Below, one piece after another: positions 14,582 through 16,306 of a DNA stretch of 16,306 nucleotides (the first letter of the stretch is position 1; every line of letters begins with the position of its first letter). The stretch spans positions 1 to 16,306 of the forward strand of contig JAWXBW010000016.1 of the NCBI GenBank assembly GCA_034440395.1, written 5' to 3'. The notes under the pieces were generated by a model. That model searched no databases, was not told the DNA's origin, and was given only the letters and a program-made list of their open reading frames with translations. A program made the position numbers and the translations under genes. The stretch is from JAAUTS01 sp034440395. Lineage in GTDB: Bacteria > Verrucomicrobiota > Verrucomicrobiia > Methylacidiphilales > JAAUTS01.

Positions 14582-15355
14582 TTAGACAGAGCCTTTTTGC
14601 AGCTCTTCTGTGCGCAGGCGGGCGATGTTATAAATAATCAAACCATAGCCTGCCTTAGCAGCCATGTCGGCGATGCTGTAGCCAGATTGGAGGAAGACTT
14701 CGGCATTGGAGCCCGATAGACCAAAGAAAGGTGCCATAAACGCAATAGGATAAAAGCCCCAAGTGAAAAGAGTAAGTAAACCCGCATTTCTTAGGAGGAC
14801 CGCAATCTCGGGTTTAGAACGTGCCATGGAGGCACGAATCTCTTTTAGTAAGACAAACAGAATGTAAGCAAAAGGGATGGAACTCAGTAAACCCCAGAAG
14901 CCTCTATTGGAGAAAACGCTGGAGCTTGTCCGGTCGATTTCGCCGAGGTAGCCAAGACCAATCATTAAGACAGAGGCAATGATCATTTTTGCTAAAAGCA
15001 GACTTGTGTCTTTTTTGGCGAGACTTAAAACTATAACGAGCTCCACCAAAAGTAAGGGAACGGTTAATAGCCAGTCAACATACCGGTAGCCGTCATTAAA
15101 CGGAATCCCCGTGGCGCGATAGATCTGCAGAACTGGGTCTAGAGCATAAGCGGCTTCCCAACTGCCGAAAATGCGCACGTAGTGATATCCCGCAATGAAG
15201 ACAACCAAAGCCGACGCTATGATTGATCCACGATACCTTGGCGCAATATCATTACGCGTTAGAACATAAAATACGAAGGAAGCAAAAAATGCAGCAATCG
15301 TTAATGATAGGAGGTTATAGACAAGTTGATATTGTCCTACAGATAGGTCGGGCAT
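14582..15355 (-). CDS. Xanthorhodopsin-like light-driven proton pump
   Basis: This 257-residue protein has seven membrane helices (about 9-31, 43-63, 89-111, 120-139, 153-171, 189-210 and 222-246). Helix C reads RYVDWLLTVPLLLVE: Asp94 (proton acceptor), Thr98 and Glu105 (donor) form the DTE set of outward proton pumps, and Leu102 is the green-tuning residue. His58 would pair with Asp94 as in proteo- and xanthorhodopsin. The retinal Schiff-base Lys is Lys234 in 'IADMAAKAGYGL'. In helix E, 'RGFWGLLSSIPF' has Gly155 where antenna-binding xanthorhodopsins have Gly and ordinary proteorhodopsins a bulky residue, so a carotenoid antenna is plausible. The start has a clear Shine-Dalgarno. It lies 53 nt after the retinal-forming enzyme gene, so pigment and protein are made from one operon. 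Confidence 0.95.
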   Translation of the reverse strand: MPDLSVGQYQLVYNLLSLTIAAFFASFVFYVLTRNDIAPRYRGSIIASALVVFIAGYHYVRIFGSWEAAYALDPVLQIYRATGIPFNDGYRYVDWLLTVPLLLVELVIVLSLAKKDTSLLLAKMIIASVLMIGLGYLGEIDRTSSSVFSNRGFWGLLSSIPFAYILFVLLKEIRASMARSKPEIAVLLRNAGLLTLFTWGFYPIAFMAPFFGLSGSNAEVFLQSGYSIADMAAKAGYGLIIYNIARLRTEELQKGSV

Positions 15356-15362
15356 AATTTAG

Positions 15363-15369
15363 TTCCTTT
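15363..15369 (-). promoter_or_regulatory. Shine-Dalgarno of the rhodopsin gene
   Basis: AAAGGAA lies 7 nt before the ATG on the minus strand and fixes the start at 15355. It is the only clear Shine-Dalgarno at a confident start in this window; the other starts I checked lack one. Confidence 0.75.
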
Positions 15370-15374
15370 AGGTT

Positions 15375-15389
15375 AAGTTTCGTAAACTT
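15375..15389. other. Small inverted repeat in the blh-rhodopsin spacer
   Basis: AAGTTT-CGT-AAACTT is a perfect 6-bp inverted repeat with a 3-nt centre. It lies between the dioxygenase stop and the rhodopsin Shine-Dalgarno. It is AT-rich and too weak for a terminator; it could be an RNA processing site, a protein site, or chance. Confidence 0.25.
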
Positions 15390-15408
15390 TGGATACAGTA
15401 AAGCATTC

Positions 15409-16306
15409 TCAACCTTTGTCTACAGGTATACTATTTTTTCCCCAAAGACCATCGCTTTTATCCATCCACGTTACTACGATCAAGTGCGGCACTGTGAGGG
15501 ATGAAATTAGCATCAAATAAATTCCTAGGAGCGTTAGAGGTTGGGCGGTGCTGGGAACCATCGCCGCAAGACCTAACAAAATCAAGATACTCAGCAGCGT
15601 CATCGGTGCTGCTTCTACCATAAACTGGCGCATCGTTTGTCGGCTAAACGTGGTCGGAGCAGGCCCGCGACCTTGCAAACGTTGCACATGACGCCACCCG
15701 TGCCAGACCGTGAAATAAAGCCCAACTGCAGGGAGCGCTGGCCAAGCCAAAAAAAAAGCGAGGAGAGCAAGACCCTCCATTTGATTCAGTCCAGATTTGC
15801 GGCCGCTTGGAGCTAAAGCCCACGTGATCAGCCCCAGTGCCACCACTAAGACGAGAGCTATCATGCGCACCACGGGCGTTTCTAGCCACGTCCACTCCTG
15901 CGTGATTGTTCCTGAGTTTAACCATTGAGTTGCAGCCTCCGCCGTCATCCGATAGCTTGCTGGATCCACCACCAACGGCACCAGCATGGGCAACCCACCT
16001 CGCCACAGCACGAAGCTCAGTTTAGACCCTAAGGTTGGAAAACTTTCTGGTTCACGAATCCACGACCACCAGAGATCGCCGCAGCCCCAGTGAATCCACG
16101 TTACACCTATAAACGCCATAAAGGCAATCACAGGTTGCCACCACCACAGGCCGACCATCAGCAGCATAATGAAAAAATAGACCCCCGCCACCGGCCACAC
16201 CCATCTTTGCGGATGTTGTGCATCCAGTAACTTTGCACCGATGGTATGATCGACCGCTCCGTGTGGCAGCCCCCACCATAAGAGGCTTACCGCCCAAGGC
16301 AAGAAC
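15409..16306 (-). CDS. blh: Blh-type beta-carotene 15,15'-dioxygenase, 5' end missing
   Basis: The protein is a multi-pass membrane enzyme that splits beta-carotene into two retinal molecules using non-heme iron. All signature His motifs of the Brp/Blh family are present in the visible part: 'GLPHGAVDH' near its start, 'WIHWGCGDLWW' about 57 residues later, 'YFTVWHGWRHV' and 'LTVPHLIVVTW' near the end. The frame is open through the window edge (the codon before TTG 16302 is TTC), so the TTG there is not the real start and the first membrane helix is probably outside. The stop is TGA 15411-15409. It is the upstream partner of the rhodopsin and supplies its chromophore; beta-carotene must come from genes elsewhere. 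Confidence 0.92.
   Translation of the reverse strand, partial: FLPWAVSLLWWGLPHGAVDHTIGAKLLDAQHPQRWVWPVAGVYFFIMLLMVGLWWWQPVIAFMAFIGVTWIHWGCGDLWWSWIREPESFPTLGSKLSFVLWRGGLPMLVPLVVDPASYRMTAEAATQWLNSGTITQEWTWLETPVVRMIALVLVVALGLITWALAPSGRKSGLNQMEGLALLAFFLAWPALPAVGLYFTVWHGWRHVQRLQGRGPAPTTFSRQTMRQFMVEAAPMTLLSILILLGLAAMVPSTAQPLTLLGIYLMLISSLTVPHLIVVTWMDKSDGLWGKNSIPVDKG

Noticed and set aside
16300..16302. TTG as the true start of the Blh dioxygenase
   Set aside because: The frame continues open past the window edge, and the family has a membrane helix before the first His motif.
1..16306. CRISPR array, insertion sequence or prophage
   Set aside because: No regularly spaced repeats, transposase, integrase or phage gene is visible on either strand.

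Overview
The window reads like chromosomal DNA of a Gram-negative, aquatic, Verrucomicrobiota-like bacterium. The support is indirect. There is a xanthorhodopsin-type proton pump next to its retinal-making enzyme, a GH43-like secreted enzyme with a verrucomicrobial-looking C-terminal 'YRLETSSDLMTW' module, an HpnN-like RND exporter, and intergenic inverted repeats of the 'CACGGAT...ATCCGTG' kind. No rRNA or marker gene is present, so the phylum is an inference. Every gene I can support lies on the minus strand, so transcription runs from high to low coordinates.

Reading in the direction of transcription: (1) 16306-14582 holds the 3' part of a Blh-type beta-carotene 15,15'-dioxygenase, then 53 nt later a complete rhodopsin with the D/T/E proton-pump residues, a green-tuning Leu and a candidate carotenoid-antenna Gly. 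A 10-bp hairpin follows the rhodopsin stop. (2) 14231-12462 holds two tandem transglutaminase-like proteins, both with complete Cys-His-Asp triads. (3) 12282-5806 holds a K+-independent type membrane H+-pyrophosphatase, a 921-aa MMPL/RND exporter resembling the hopanoid transporter HpnN, and a polytopic GT-C-like membrane protein, closely spaced. (4) 5740-4586 is the secreted GH43-like beta-propeller protein. (5) 4295-2113 is a DPM1-like GT2 glycosyltransferase overlapping by GTGA a GT-C membrane glycosyltransferase, probably a lipid-linked sugar donor synthase and its partner. (6) 2112-234 is a decayed region: two different toxin-antitoxin loci (RHH/VapC and Phd/VapC), both broken, separated by inverted-repeat elements. 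(7) 233-1 is the 5' end of an ExoD-family membrane protein that runs off the window.

The common theme is energy and envelope. The rhodopsin and the H+-pyrophosphatase both charge the proton gradient, and proton motive force is what RND-type exporters use; the glycosyltransferases, RND exporter and ExoD protein act on the envelope. The most interesting parts are the probable antenna-type rhodopsin operon and the TA remnants. In the TA remnants both toxins appear to have lost a catalytic acid to Gly, and a near-perfect 30-bp palindrome (a likely operator) is still intact over the dead antitoxin's start codon.
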